Source: Diadema setosum
Taxonomy: Eukaryota; Echinodermata; Echinoidea; Diadematoida; Diadematidae
Assembly: GCA_033980235.1 (NCBI GenBank)
Contig: CM067065.1
Location: 23,883,337-23,947,336 of the forward strand
Reading direction: 5' to 3'
DNA length: 64,000 bases
This document shows, piece by piece, positions 34,118-45,312 of this stretch. The notes beneath the pieces were generated by a model, which saw only the letters and a list, made by a program, of their open reading frames with translations, was not told the origin of the DNA and did no database searches. The position numbers and the translations under genes are program-made. Position 1 is the first letter of the stretch, and each line of letters begins with the position of its first letter.

Positions 34118-34531
34118 TGCAGCACTAAACTGTAAGGTTAGAACCTATTCAGAGCACTTAATCATGTTAATACTCTACCACTAACAGTTTAGACTCTAAT
34201 TACCACATGTGCCACTACCAGTCCAATCCCTGCACACGTTTGATGCAGAAAACCACGGGTACGAATCAAATTCCACCCGCTAACCCGCACTGTGATTTAT
34301 TGATACTCAACAAACCGCGCACCCCGTGTAATAGTATACACGTTCATTCGCATACAGTATCTACAATACCTATGCAATACATATACGCAGCGTATGCAGC
34401 ACTGCATGCTGATGCTCTACCGATAATACACGGTAAACGAAGCCGTCGCGCTTTACTTGCACGACCATGACCAAACGGTGTGACATTTCCGTACCAAACC
34501 AATTTTCCTGGTTTCTTTGTCCATATATAAG

Positions 34532-34550
34532 TTCCCGGCGCAAGCCCCCA
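34532..34550 (-). promoter_or_regulatory. Putative primer-binding site of element 2 (tRNA-Pro-like)
   Basis: On the reverse strand, two bases after the 5' LTR, TGGGGGCTTGCGCCGGGAA. The first eight bases match the proline-tRNA site of known retroviruses; the middle is one base longer and partly different. Confidence 0.5.
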
Positions 34551-34552
34551 AC

Positions 34553-34726
34553 TGTTACGGGTCCGACCACTTCTCGAACACATTAGAACGAAACTTGTAT
34601 ATAAAATACAACCATCTCCAGATATGAACGCCGTTTATTGTAGGAAAACGATCACCATCCCGTTGGTCACACATCCGCATCCATCTTGCTTGAGAGTATG
34701 GAATGCCACATAACACCCACATAACA
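34553..34726 (-). repeat. 5' LTR of element 2
   Basis: A 174-bp partner of 27544-27717, followed by GTAC, the target duplication. Confidence 0.9.
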
Positions 34727-34797
34727 GTACTTTTGTCTAAAATTTCTTTGCATTATTCAATAAGAAGTGATATACATATTTTATTTTGCGAAAATAA

Positions 34798-34861
<64 letters not shown>
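34727..34861 (+). mobile_element. 3' tail of LINE C with CAAT microsatellite
   Basis: After GTAC come TTTGTCTAAAATTTC, AATAAAATC and about 15 copies of AATC/CAAT to 34861. Short tandem-repeat tails are normal 3' ends for some LINEs. Host-like intron sequence related to 45890 begins right after it. Confidence 0.75.
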
Positions 34862-34862
<1 letters not shown>

Positions 34863-35171
34863 TGTGAAGTCATACGGCAGGTACTCTTTGAACCTTCGAT
34901 AATAATAAAGATATGCATTGTGAAGAGCGTACACTAATTCTTTCAAACTTCAATTAGATGCGAAATAAGAAATGAGACTTAATGTGATATTCCATATTTA
35001 AATATCATTTCAGAAGGCCCATTCCTGAAGTCTTTTCTACAGTGGCTGTTCTTTCATTTTACTTATATTTACTTGATTAAATGTGTGGATATTTGTATGT
35101 TCACCTATTCATTTTTAATTGATCTTTTTGTTTGTTTGTTTGTTTGTTTTTTGTTTTTGTTTTTTTTACAG
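34862..35171 (+). other. Intronic block upstream of exon C
   Basis: It contains GTCATACGGCAGGTACTCTT and AGATATGCATTGTGAAGAGCG, diverged relatives of the blocks before exons A, B, D and G. It ends in a GTTT-rich pyrimidine tract and TTTTACAG. Confidence 0.6.
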
Positions 35172-35354
35172 ATCCGAAACCTGGATCTGTGTGTTCAGAA
35201 CCGGAAAGGAGACTTTCATGATCAATCGTCGTTGGGGGTAAATTTGGCCAGATGGGTGTGCACTTTGCCAAAAATTTCGAAGTTTCATCTGGAATGCCAC
35301 TACTTGAGCTATAATTTCCTCTCAACAGCTGTCTTCTTAGCGTCATCATGTCAG
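35172..35354 (+). CDS. LRR exon C (61 codons)
   Basis: An LRR exon with a TTTACAG acceptor and a CAG|GTGTGA donor. All 61 codons are open in phase 0. Start IRNLDLCVQ, centre LARWVCTLPKIS, FHLECHYL, end LASSCQ. It has three codons more than A and B, in the loop before LARW (DFHDQSSLG), and this is the same length as D-G. It has no near-identical partner in the window. The ~22-kb gap from exon B is mostly LINE C and its nested insertions. Without them it would be about 2 kb. Confidence 0.7.
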
Positions 35355-36161
35355 GTGTGACTACCTTTGACTTTGAATGACTGATTTTTTGTTCCGAATT
35401 TGATAGTGTTTCATTAACTAAGTGTAAGACATTATTAATATACTACCACTTTCCATTGAATATATAAGACCTTTCTTGCCTATGTCAATTCAATTATTCA
35501 ACTTATAGCTTATACTGGAAGGTAAGCTGGTAAGCTGTGATACAAATCAAATAGAGAAAAGGACTCGATAAGAAAATATTTAGCTTGAGCGGTGTAAAAT
35601 GAATATTAGACAAGACAATATGTGCTTATGTCCAGTAGTTTTTTTTTTTTCTACCCACATTTTTAAGCAAATGTTCGTAGAGCGTGCCTAGTGCTTTTGT
35701 TTTTCCCCAAATCGAGGCTGAAAATTACTCATTTGCTCTAAGAAAAATCAACCTTGTACTGTTCGGATGTTCATTATTCTTTCAAATAACTGAACAAATT
35801 TCAAATAACAAAAATCAAGAGAACAAAAATGTAATCATTGATATCATCTTTTCCCCTAACTTTCTTATGCATTTGCATAAGTTTTGCGATCTAATGAGAG
35901 GCCAGTTGTCAGAAAGAAGTTTATAATCTGCACCTACGGATCCATTGCATTAAAAAAGATATTTTTCACAGATAATTATCCATTCCGTTCCAACAAGTTT
36001 TTGTTTCTTCTTTGGTAAATTAGCAACAGTTTTGATGATGTATTCCTTTTATTTGGTCTCTGAAATGATTGTACTGGATGTACGTGTGTCTAAAAAAAAA
36101 ATACTAAATGAATTGACAAATTAAGGAATGCTTTTAGAATGGTAAGTAGGAGAAAAAGCCG
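35355..36161 (+). other. Intron downstream of exon C
   Basis: No gene. It is partly related to the intron after exon A (2497-3100). It ends at GAAAAAGCCG, the probable target duplication of foldback copy 3. Confidence 0.5.
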
Positions 36162-37172
36162 TGGTCATTCCACGAGACCGTCACCCACGAGTCGTACGGT
36201 CCACGAGACCGACATAAACATAGGTCCATAGTCTTACAGCCCATGAGTTATAAGGCTCACGAGTCATACAGCCCATGAGTTCGACACTAAGCACAAAAGG
36301 GTCATGAGACCGACACTAAACAAAGAAAGCCCACGCAACCGACATTACGCAATAAAGGCTCACGAGACCGACACTAGGCAAAGAAAGCCCAAGAGACCGA
36401 CACCAGGCAAAGAAGGCTCACGAGACCAACTGGATGAACAGCACCATCTACATATCAATTACCTGTACAGGATGTTCCATGAAGGGGGAAGTTACATACT
36501 GGCGGGTGCAACGCTATCGAGGGAGAGATTCTAATTACAGTAATTGAACAGCACCATTTACATATCAACAATATCAAGTAACTATGATTATGTTTTCTAC
36601 ACGTGTGGCTTTTAGAGGGCAGTTCTGTCACGCAACGGGGAACGACATTGTTACCAATTTATCTCTTTAAAAAAAAATAAAGTTGTCGTCTTCACGGGGA
36701 CCCTTCCCCCAAAAAAGTATGTTTGTTTGTTTGTTCATTTTCCATATGAGAAGATGGCTGGATAGCCCATATTCAGCTACATTAAGCTGGTCTTCCATGG
36801 AGTTCATAGAGGACAAGAACGATGGTTGGTTTGATTTTAAATGCTATCGTGCTATTTTTGATAGGCTTTTCCAATCTCTAGATAGACGGTGGGCGGTGGT
36901 TTTTTCACCCTTAATTTTCTTTCTCGCTTGTCTACGTAAGTATAACTTATTAGATATCCTATTCTCCTGCTCATACCTGCCTGCTTAGAGTTCAATTTGT
37001 ATTTTTCTGTAACTATAATGTATTGAATTGCAAAGGATGAAAACGTTTCATATTGCAGTGGTTCATCTCGATTTGTGGGTTGTATTTGTACAAAATTATT
37101 CTCCTCAAAACAGTTCATTTTTCATGAAATAGAACAGCTGTTTTCATGGATGCATCCTCTTTTCCCGAATTC

Positions 37173-38921
37173 TTAAAGTATGGTGAACGAGACATTAAAA
37201 TCAAGAAAATAATACAAGAAAAAAAAGGTGTCAAAGCAGAGGAAATGTCTCCTTAAACAGATATTTAATGTGACTTATTAAAAGATATTCTCACCACTGA
37301 GAAATCGGGGAGTTAAAACTGACTGATTCACTTCACCAATTTTCGCTCCGGACCGGCCGTCTTTTCCGAACCCTAAAATACGACGTCACAAAATGAACAA
37401 AACCCTTTACGAGTGCGCAGCGGGACATCAAAGCCGCCATCCATAAAGCACGTATTTCTCGTTGAGCGGATGCAATATCTGGCCTGTCTTTAGTCGCGTC
37501 TGCTTTCTCGGCTGAAACGTTAAAACGTCTAACTTTTACCTTATATTGTACGGAAAGACTTTGAGTTTGACATCGAGAGTGAATTGAGTAATCGCAGTGA
37601 CAATGACACTGATAGTGACAGTGGCAAAGTCTGGGTGGTAGAAGAAGCGAGGGAGAGGAAACGTATCCTACTGTGTTGTTTTATTTTAATATGGTGCGCC
37701 AAAAGTAACCGTGTCTGGTTCTGTTAAATTATCACTTTCCCGCTAATTAGTTTGTTAAAAAAAGTCCGAAGGCTTCATAAAATGATGCTGATGCCCTTGA
37801 TTTTGACATAAGAGTAACGTTTTGCATTGATTTTGTACTGAATTCCTGATTTTCATATTGTTTTTATAGTACCGAACACTATTTTCTTTGGCGCACCATA
37901 GCAACAAACCAGACCGTGTTCGGCATAAGGGCTGCGCTTGTAATGTTCGACTGATGCAAAGTTTGATTTTCTTGATGGGCCTAGCTAGCTAGCGACATGA
38001 CACACGTCGCGACGCGTCAGCATCCTACTACTAGACTAATATTAGTAGTAGTAGTACTGCAATAGCTAGATCAAGCAACGTTACAAAGGTTCTACTAGGG
38101 TCTTATGCTTCTAGAAAATGTCTAACGGCTACTTTTACTAAAGTATATAGCTAGCTGCCCCTAGAATGCATTAGAGATCAAGGTATGTTCAGGATTTCTG
38201 TGTACAAACGAAAACAAAACAAAACCAATTTACCATCCCATCACTTTACCGGCAAATACAACCTACAAGGGAACTTGTGAGTGCAGTTTCGTATGCTTGA
38301 TTAAATTACTCGAAATTGCTCATCTCACTGTTCAAGCAGGCCTACAACTTTTTGCGGCATTGTCCTTCCTTCTAATATGTTAGCGTTCTAATGTTACTTC
38401 ATTTCTATAGCGGATAAGACCTACATTCATTGTATTTTGCATTTATCGTACTCTGCCTGTTAGGCCTATAAACTGAGGGGCGAGAGCGCAAGTAGAAGTG
38501 TGAAAAGGTTGTCATCTGTATACTTAGTGGTAATTCTAATTAATTAAGGAAGATGAATTTAATATTAAAGTGAAATTATAACTCACTTGTGCCTGATTAT
38601 GTGAACAAGACACCTCGCTGCACTCAGGTCACCATGCGGAATTCACGCTTTGAACCACGGCGCCGAGTAGCACAGTGCATCAGCGCAGGGCTGATTTGTT
38701 CATTTTGTGACGTCATGATTTTGGTAACCAAAATTTCACCGACAGATCGGGTTCCGGTGGTGTAAAAAGGGTCTCAAAACATCATCTCTCCAACGTTCTA
38801 GAGACGTTTTCACCTTTTGAAAATTAATTATTCATATTCCTAGAGACTTAAGCTTTCCAGAAATAAATAAATCACCTTGTTTACGAATATCGTCCTGTTT
38901 TTCTCGTTCACCATACTTTAA
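37173..38921. mobile_element. TTAA element in foldback copy 3
   Basis: Left TTAAAGTATGGTGAACGAGA and right TCGTTCACCATACTTTAA are inverted ends with a TTAA duplication. The related site without the element is in foldback copy 1 near 18938 (CCCGACTTTTTAACGCTG). At 1749 bp with no transposase frame, it is non-autonomous, possibly piggyBac-like by its target. A second copy at 51411-53491 arose by duplication of the region. Confidence 0.75.
37690..37900. mobile_element. Small MITE with TA target duplication
   Basis: TA TGGTGCGCCAAAAG at the left and CTTTGGCGCACCA TA at the right, 211 bp. A TA duplication and short inverted ends fit a Tc1/mariner-type MITE. The same insertion is at 51926-52140 in the duplicate. 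Confidence 0.7.
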
Positions 38922-39555
38922 AGCCACAGTGTTAGACGATCATATCATTTTCTGAGAATTTTTACTAAATCAGCACCTTTGCAGATAACTACTCTCCTTC
39001 CTTATCATGTTAAGCAATTGTCTTTTTAAATTATTCACACCTGGGTGTTACTCTAGTTGGTTGATCTGAATGTCCACATCATTTTATTCGTTTTTCTAAG
39101 CAGTTGTATACCAGTTTATGTTTTAGGGACAGGGAAACTAGGGTGTTTTGGCATTTTCAAAATTAATGTTGAACCATCTCGTGCACTTTTACTGAATTTT
39201 GTTTATTTTGTACACAAAAACTCAAGCGCGCAAACATAATAAAGAATATTGAACAGTTCATTGGGGCGAGGGAGCGCAACTGACGGAGTAATCCCCAAGC
39301 AACTCCCCTTTTCCATCTATCATATCTTCCTGATGCCATTATCTGGACACCCTATACGATTAATTGGACTATAGGTGGCGCTGTTCATCCTGTCGGTATC
39401 GTTGGTCTTCTTTGCCTAGTGTCGATCTTGTGAGCCTCTTCTACCAAGGTTTTCTTTATGTATTTATTTATTCATGTTTTCTTTAAAAGCAGGGTTGTCC
39501 CGTTCAGAGCCCTAATGGCCTGCTTTGCAAGGGAGCCCTGCATCACATACAAAGG

Positions 39556-42499
39556 TTACAAAATCAAACACGAATTACAAATAATATCGGGTAACATATA
39601 TACAAATATAAAAAACAAATGAAAACATAGTAAGACATAATACAAGTGGTGGTCATATGAAATAATAAATAAATCAAACGATAGACTGGTGAAGCCGGAG
39701 GCGTTTCTTGAAAACTGGTAATGAAGGGGATGAACGGAAATTGGTAGTGAGTTGAACATTTTACAAGCGGAGTATGAGAAGGAACGTTTCTTATTGTCTG
39801 TTTTTGGCTTAGGTAAATATAAATGATTTGTTAGGACATGTCTGGTAGGATATATAACATTACGTCGGGATAGAAGGCTACAATGGGGCTGCGTCATTAA
39901 CTATTTTATAGGCCACTATACAATGCTGATATTCTAATCTCTTTTCAGTGGATTGCAGTTTAAGTGTATCTAATAAGCTAACTGTTGATGTTCTATAATC
40001 TGCATTTAATACCATACGAGAATATTTATTTTGACATATTTGAAGTCTATGAATGTTCTTCTTAGTTAAGGATCCCCATACAGTGCAACAATTATCAATA
40101 TGAGGGAGAATCAAAGAATAATATAATTGAATTAACATATCTTTTTTTTAAGCAATGCTTGATTCTACATATACACATTGTAACATACGAAACTTTTCTT
40201 ATAACTTCATTTACCTGAGGAGACCAGTCAAGGATTTGGTCAACCGTCACGCCGAGGTATTTAAACTTTGTAACATTCTCAAGTCTTCTCTCGTTCATGG
40301 TAATTTCTAACTCGGAGAAACTCTTTTTCTTTCGGGATTTAACTAACATTACTTTTGTTGTGTTTGTATTAACCACCATTCTATTTTCCATAAACCATTT
40401 ACTTAACACATGTATATCTGTTTGAAGCTGTTTTTGCACTGACTTCACGCCAAACGCTGAGGAAAAGACGGCAGTATCATCTGTATAAAGGGATATATTT
40501 GTTTGGGGGTGAAGAGGAAGGTAAGCTATATCATTGATATACATACAAAATAGTAGGGGACCTAAAATGGATATCTGCGGAACCCCCGCATAGACTGGAA
40601 GAAAACCACTCGTCACTCCCCTAAATGTGACACATTGTTGTCTACCTGTTCACCTCTTTAATACCAAAACAATACAGCTTCGTTAATAGAAGATCATGTG
40701 GGATAGTGTCGAAGGCCTTTTTCAAATCTAAAAATACTGCACCTGTCAATCGCCCTTTATCGAGGTTATCGTAAATAAGATCGGAGAACTCGGTTAAGCA
40801 CGTACAAGTTGAATGCTTTGGTCTAAAGCCCGACTGACGATCACACAGAAGTTTTTCTTTGTCCAAGTAACTAAGTAGCTGTGAATGAATCGCCTTCGAA
40901 CACTTTCGAAACCACGGATAAAAGGGATATTGGACGGAAATTGTTCACGTCGTTGGAGGATTTACTTTTTGGGATAGGAACAATGTTAGCAAGTTTAAAG
41001 TCCGATGGAAAATAACCAGATTGAATTGAATGATTGAAGACGTGAGTTAAGGGCGTAGCTATGAAAGGAGCACTGATTTTCAATAGTCTGGGATGCAGAT
41101 CATCAAGACCTACAGCCTTAGTACAATCTAACTTGCTCAGTTCCTTCAAAGAAAATTCGACAGAAATATCCTCAAAAACAATTCTAGATTGTGCCTGCTT
41201 TAAACTGTATAACCGAGAATAGTTAGTCTGTGTCTCATCAGAATTACTTTCACAAGCACATTTTCCTACGTTACTCAACATCACATTGAACTCCGTTGCA
41301 ATTTTATGGGGATCGGTTACTGATTCATCTTCAACCGTAATATTTAACACAGTACTCGATTTCTTTTCATCAGGTAATAATTCATTCAAAAATTTCCATC
41401 CCCTTTTCCGATCATTGCTGACATCATTTAGCTGATCACGATAGTATGCTCGCTTTAACCTCTTATTCATATTGTTAACTTTGTTTCTGAAATACTTGTA
41501 TTGGTCCCAATACTTCAAATCCTTTGTTCTGTTAAATTTCCGTTTATTAAAATCTCTTTCTCTGGCAATTTCCAGATATTGGCTATTTATCCAGGGTGAT
41601 CCTTTAAGTTTCTTACGAACTGTAATATATGGAGCGTGTTTATCACACAGCTTTGAGAACAAAAATACAATTTTTTTTTTTCAGTTTTGAGTCTACATCG
41701 TCTTGTGGCAGAAACACATCATTCCAATTTATACCTTCTAAGTCACACATACAAAAAAAGCGTTTTCATCAAAAGTTCTAAATGATCGAAAACAACAAAT
41801 TTTAGGAGTTAATCTTGGAGATATATAGCCTTTAACAACACATATACCAACGAATGGTCACTGATGCCTATTGACTGAACACCACATTGTAATTCTCCAA
41901 AGGAATTTGAAACACAAATTAGGTCAATTAAGGTGGTGCTATTCGGGGTTACTCGAGTTGGTTCTTGAACTAGTTGTTGCAATCCCATCAATCTGCACAA
42001 GTTATTCAGTTTCTTTGACAGGGGATTGACTGTTAACATGTTACAATTAAAGTCCCCGAGTAATACAATTCTATCAGAAACAGAGGTTACATTATCAAGA
42101 TGGTTTTCCAATACATCAAAAAAAAAAAAAAAAAAAAAAAAGACACAGGGCTGTTAGGTGGTCTGTATATTACACCTACTAAGAGGCTAGTCTCATGTCT
42201 AGGCTTCAGCTCAATCCATAAAATTTCTAAATCATCTTGTTCTCACTCAGATCTTCTTGTGTATGGTATGTCTTCACGAATATAGCATCCAACTCCCCCT
42301 CCGTATCGCTCTCTGTTTTTTTTTTTTTTGTTGTTGTTTCAAATTTATAACCATCAATCAATACCGTGCTACAACATACATCTTTTTCTAACCACGTTTC
42401 TGAGAGCGACATCAGATCATAGGGAGAGTGTTTTAAAAAATGTCCTAACTCATCCTTTTTATTTCGCAAACTTCGTATGTTCAAATGTGCTACCTTCAT
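39556..42499 (-). pseudogene. LINE B ORF2: endonuclease and reverse transcriptase
   Basis: It begins MKVAHLNIRSLRNKKDELG and LSETWLEKDV (APE-type endonuclease). A frameshift follows at the A run near 42310, then LLGDFNCNML and GISDHSLVYVLL (42111-41809). Reverse transcriptase is spread over 41662-40871, 40866-40642 and 40616-40095 (NNFRPISLLSVVSKV, DRQSGFRPKHSTCTCL, GAVFLDLKKAFD). Here the catalytic motif reads YTDD, with Thr in the variable second position. The C-terminal part is at 40138-39556. A ~21-nt A run at 42120-42141 and several frameshifts make it inactive. Confidence 0.82.
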
Positions 42500-42921
42500 T
42501 CCTCTCCCTCCTGGAAATTTATCATCAAAATTTTGTTCATAATTAAATTTGCGTTAATTTTCCTGCCCAGTGTTGTGTGTAGTTGCACTCTCATGGTTTT
42601 CTGGGAACATATGACAACAAAACGGTAGATGAGAAAATAGACATTAAGAGCATTGCCAGTTCACGAAATTTTCAGTAGGGTCGTCATATACTTGTTTTGA
42701 TATACCTGCGCATTTTGTATGTCCCCATTCATTACACAGTACACATAACAAAGCCTTTTGATTACATTTAACTGATTGTTTACAGAGAGCGCACGGGTAT
42801 AAGATGACCATATAATACACACCAAATGAGGACTAAACAATACAAAATATATAATATATCACAAAGTTGAATGAAAATTGTTTTACACTGCAAAGTGTTT
42901 GTACACTTGTTCGGGTAAAGT

Positions 42922-43782
42922 TTAACTGACGTTCAAGTCGGACCGTTTGGCAAGATCGCTCTCTCGAGTTACCTTGGTGCGTCCGCCTTTGGAGTCTTTG
43001 ACGATGATCACACCGTCTTGTGTCCATATTTGGTGGGTTCTGTTCCTGATGGCTTTCTTTATCCTCCAGAAGAGATTCGACCGCGTTTTAGTTAAGTTTT
43101 CATTGATGAACACGGGGATGGCTGACGAAGAATCGCGAAGTTTCCTCCTGGCGCCGTAGACCTTTTCACGGATCCTGTAGTTCGTGAATTTCACAATGAT
43201 GTTCCAATGTCGTTTCTTTCGTCGAGAAGGTATGTTGGGCTGCCGGTTGTCTGGACCACCGTCAGGCAGAGGAGATCCCAGGCGATGACTCCGATCGATG
43301 TCTCCATCGTCCAGTTCGACGTCGAGCTCGTTTCGGCAGATGTCCTTGATGATGACGTCTGTACTTTCGCCATCTTTCTCCTCCACCCCAGCGAATATCA
43401 GACAGTTCCGCCTGGAGTATTGCTCCGAGTCGTCTATGGCTGATTTCAGACTTTTGACGTCTTTCTCAAGCGCCGCGATCTTGGAGTCGCGAGTCTCAAT
43501 TTCGAAGTTTAGCGACCGCTTCACCTCGTCACACAGAGATTCATGTACATCATGGAGCAGCTTCCATTTTATGGAGTTCACAAGCTTTTGGACGAAGGTC
43601 GAGTCCGTGAGGAGATTTTTAATGACCGATTGAATGGCGGACGTTAGGTCTGAATCTTCCCAGTCACATTCGTCTTTCAGAATTTCAGCGGCTTTTTCAG
43701 GGTCCAGGTTACGATCTGCTCCCGGGGGTCCGTCGGGCTTGGGCTTTTCATTGCGCCGTTGTCGTCTACTCGCTCCCGACAT
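42922..43782 (-). CDS. LINE B ORF1 protein (286 aa)
   Basis: ORF1p-like RNA-binding protein of a CR1/L1-type LINE, expected to bind LINE RNA in a ribonucleoprotein. N-terminus basic (MSGASRRQRRNEKPK). A coiled-coil segment lies at about 85-120 (EIETRDSKIAALEKDVKSL). The conserved core QYSRRNCLIFAGVEE and DIDRSHRLGSP lies at ~120-170, and a C-terminal part (NIIVKFTNYRIREKVY, VFINENLTKTR) follows. The frame is intact, whereas ORF2 of the same element is broken. Confidence 0.8.
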   Translation of the reverse strand: MSGASRRQRRNEKPKPDGPPGADRNLDPEKAAEILKDECDWEDSDLTSAIQSVIKNLLTDSTFVQKLVNSIKWKLLHDVHESLCDEVKRSLNFEIETRDSKIAALEKDVKSLKSAIDDSEQYSRRNCLIFAGVEEKDGESTDVIIKDICRNELDVELDDGDIDRSHRLGSPLPDGGPDNRQPNIPSRRKKRHWNIIVKFTNYRIREKVYGARRKLRDSSSAIPVFINENLTKTRSNLFWRIKKAIRNRTHQIWTQDGVIIVKDSKGGRTKVTRESDLAKRSDLNVS

Positions 43783-43894
43783 TTCAGTTCTTGGCCGCTT
43801 TTCCTATTCAGAAGTACACGGTTGGCGGAGCACCGAGGCACACACGTTCATTCACGGTCACTCATTCATGGTGTCGGTCTCGTGAGCCTCATTT

Positions 43895-45086
43895 CGATTT
43901 CGATTTCGATTTATTTTCATATTTCTCGATGAAAAAATACATCAAATATAACAAAATTAAATGAAGTACATAATATCAAGCTGGAGACATACATAAAATA
44001 TTGCAAATATATAAAACATATAGTGGTCGATCTATGACGTTTTGAATCTGTGAATGGATGCTAAAGAAATATGAAGGAACCTACTTAAAAGCGAGCTTGT
44101 TGAGCGTAGGTCCCAGTTAAAATCGAGTTAAAGATTAAGATGGGGAGCACGGGTACAACAATGACCGAAACATAGAGAAAAAAAAGTACATTTATACGGT
44201 TATATAGCAAATTCTTCTCTAATGCAGATTTGGGGTCGGATAAGCCACATGCTGTAGGCGGATGAACCATTGTCGTTCTGGCGATAATAACAATATGACT
44301 CAATATATGATAACAATAATACGGTTAAAAATATTAAAGATTTATACATTGCGTGTATTAAGGGGGGAACACATGCACCTGCAAATCCCCCCCCCCCAAA
44401 AAAAAAAACAAAAAAAAAAACAAGAAGACATTCAACAACCAGTTATAGTGCAGAAGGAATTAAAATACCAACTGTTACCTCGCCCCAAATGTCTCAGAGA
44501 AGAAAGAAAATGCAGTAGGTCATAGACACAGAGACAGAATTTGAGGGCACAAATAGCTGGTTTTAACATAACAACAACCCTGGAGTACGGTACAGCGGGA
44601 TTGTCCTGTACAGCACAAAACAGATTTCAGTTAGCTGAATTAATGTAATTATTCAATAAATACTGTCTTAATTTGCATTTAGGATGATAGTGATAAACAA
44701 CCTGTGAGTTCAGAGGGGAGATCGTTCCAGTATTTCGTTTCCGCATACATAATTGTTTTCATCGCGAAAATTGTTCGAGTACATGGGAGGTGATAAGCGT
44801 CCCGTTGGCGGGTGGGATAATTGTGAACTGAGTAGTTGCTTTTGAACAGGTGAAGAAAAACATCAGGAAGATCATTCGTGGAGTATTTATAGATGAAAAT
44901 ACCTAGGTTGTAATCAAACAAGTCAGGCAATTTCAAAATTTTATTCTTGTGAAAAAATTCATTTGTATGAGATAGATATCCAGCGTTATTGATAATTCTG
45001 ATGGCGCGTTTTTGGAGGAGGAAAAGCGAATCAAGCAAAAATCTGGACGAATTACCCCATGCAAGAATTCCATAGTTGAGGTAAGT
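43895..45086 (-). pseudogene. LINE E: 5'-truncated LINE with AAATCG tail
   Basis: The reverse strand encodes the C-terminal part of a LINE reverse transcriptase (YLNYGILAWGNSSRFLLDS, LLQKRAIRIINNAGY, YPTRQRDAYHLP), from about 45080 to 44679. A 3' untranslated part follows, with a tail of AAATCG repeats at 43895-43912. The duplicate region (GAGCCTCATTTGCCAAGTG near 54047) shows the empty site. Insertion between CATTT and GCCAAG shows no target duplication. Confidence 0.75.
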
Positions 45087-45312
45087 GCCAAGTGTCGGTC
45101 TCGTGAGCTTTGTTTGCCTATACTGTCGGTCTCGTGAGCCTTTTGTTTGTAGTGTCAAACTCATGGGCTGTATAACTCGTGGGCTTATTTTACTTGTTGT
45201 CGAACTCATGGGCTTTATTTACTCAGTGTCAAACTCGTGGGCTGTATAACTAATGGGCTGTATGACTTGTGAGCTGTATGACTCGTGGGTGTCGGTCTCG
45301 TGACGTGCACCC

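Larger units (their letters stand above)
27544..34726 (-). mobile_element. Gmr1-like Ty3/gypsy LTR retrotransposon, older copy
   Basis: A 7183-bp element on the reverse strand with 174-bp LTRs that differ at three positions I could see. It is flanked by the 4-bp target duplication GTAC (27540-27543 and 34727-34730) inside the 3' part of LINE C. The domain order is Gag, zinc knuckle, protease, integrase, reverse transcriptase, RNase H, then ~1.85 kb of non-coding DNA. Integrase precedes reverse transcriptase, as in the Gmr1 group. Several frameshifts and stops make it inactive. Confidence 0.92.
15095..34861 (+). mobile_element. LINE C, decayed non-LTR retrotransposon with nested insertions
   Basis: Pieces of one + strand LINE lie in order: 5' region and ORF1 (15095-15838, 17093-17560), ORF2 start (17800-18042), endonuclease and reverse transcriptase (24926-27543), and 3' tail (34727-34861) ending in a CAAT microsatellite. 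The gaps are insertions at 15839-17092, 18043-24917 and 27544-34726. The last two have target duplications that rejoin the LINE sequence exactly. The LINE itself would be roughly 4.5-5.5 kb. The 5' limit is uncertain. Confidence 0.75.
39446..43870 (-). mobile_element. LINE B, nearly full-length CR1-type LINE
   Basis: A 4.4-kb reverse-strand LINE inserted in a foldback arm. The intact arm is seen in the duplicate (CTTCTACCGAGTGTCGG near 54022). Two bases of target were lost and no clear duplication is present. It has an intact ORF1 and a broken ORF2 (endonuclease plus reverse transcriptase). Its 3' end shares GCAGGGCTCCCTTG and an AATAAATAAAT-type tail with LINE A. Confidence 0.85.
36162..45312. 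mobile_element. Foldback transposon copy 3, with nested elements
   Basis: Left end (T)GGTCATTCCACGAGACC with ~30-bp tandem units to ~36440 and GGATGAACAGCACCATC after them. The right arm is split into 39385-39445, 43871-43894 and 45087-45312 by two LINE insertions, and ends CGTGACGTGCACCC. Flanks GAAAAAGCCG (36152-36161) and GAAAAAACCG (45313-45322) look like a target duplication with one mismatch. The length is blurred by the A run. The interior of ~2.9 kb holds a TTAA element. No transposase was seen. Confidence 0.75.
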
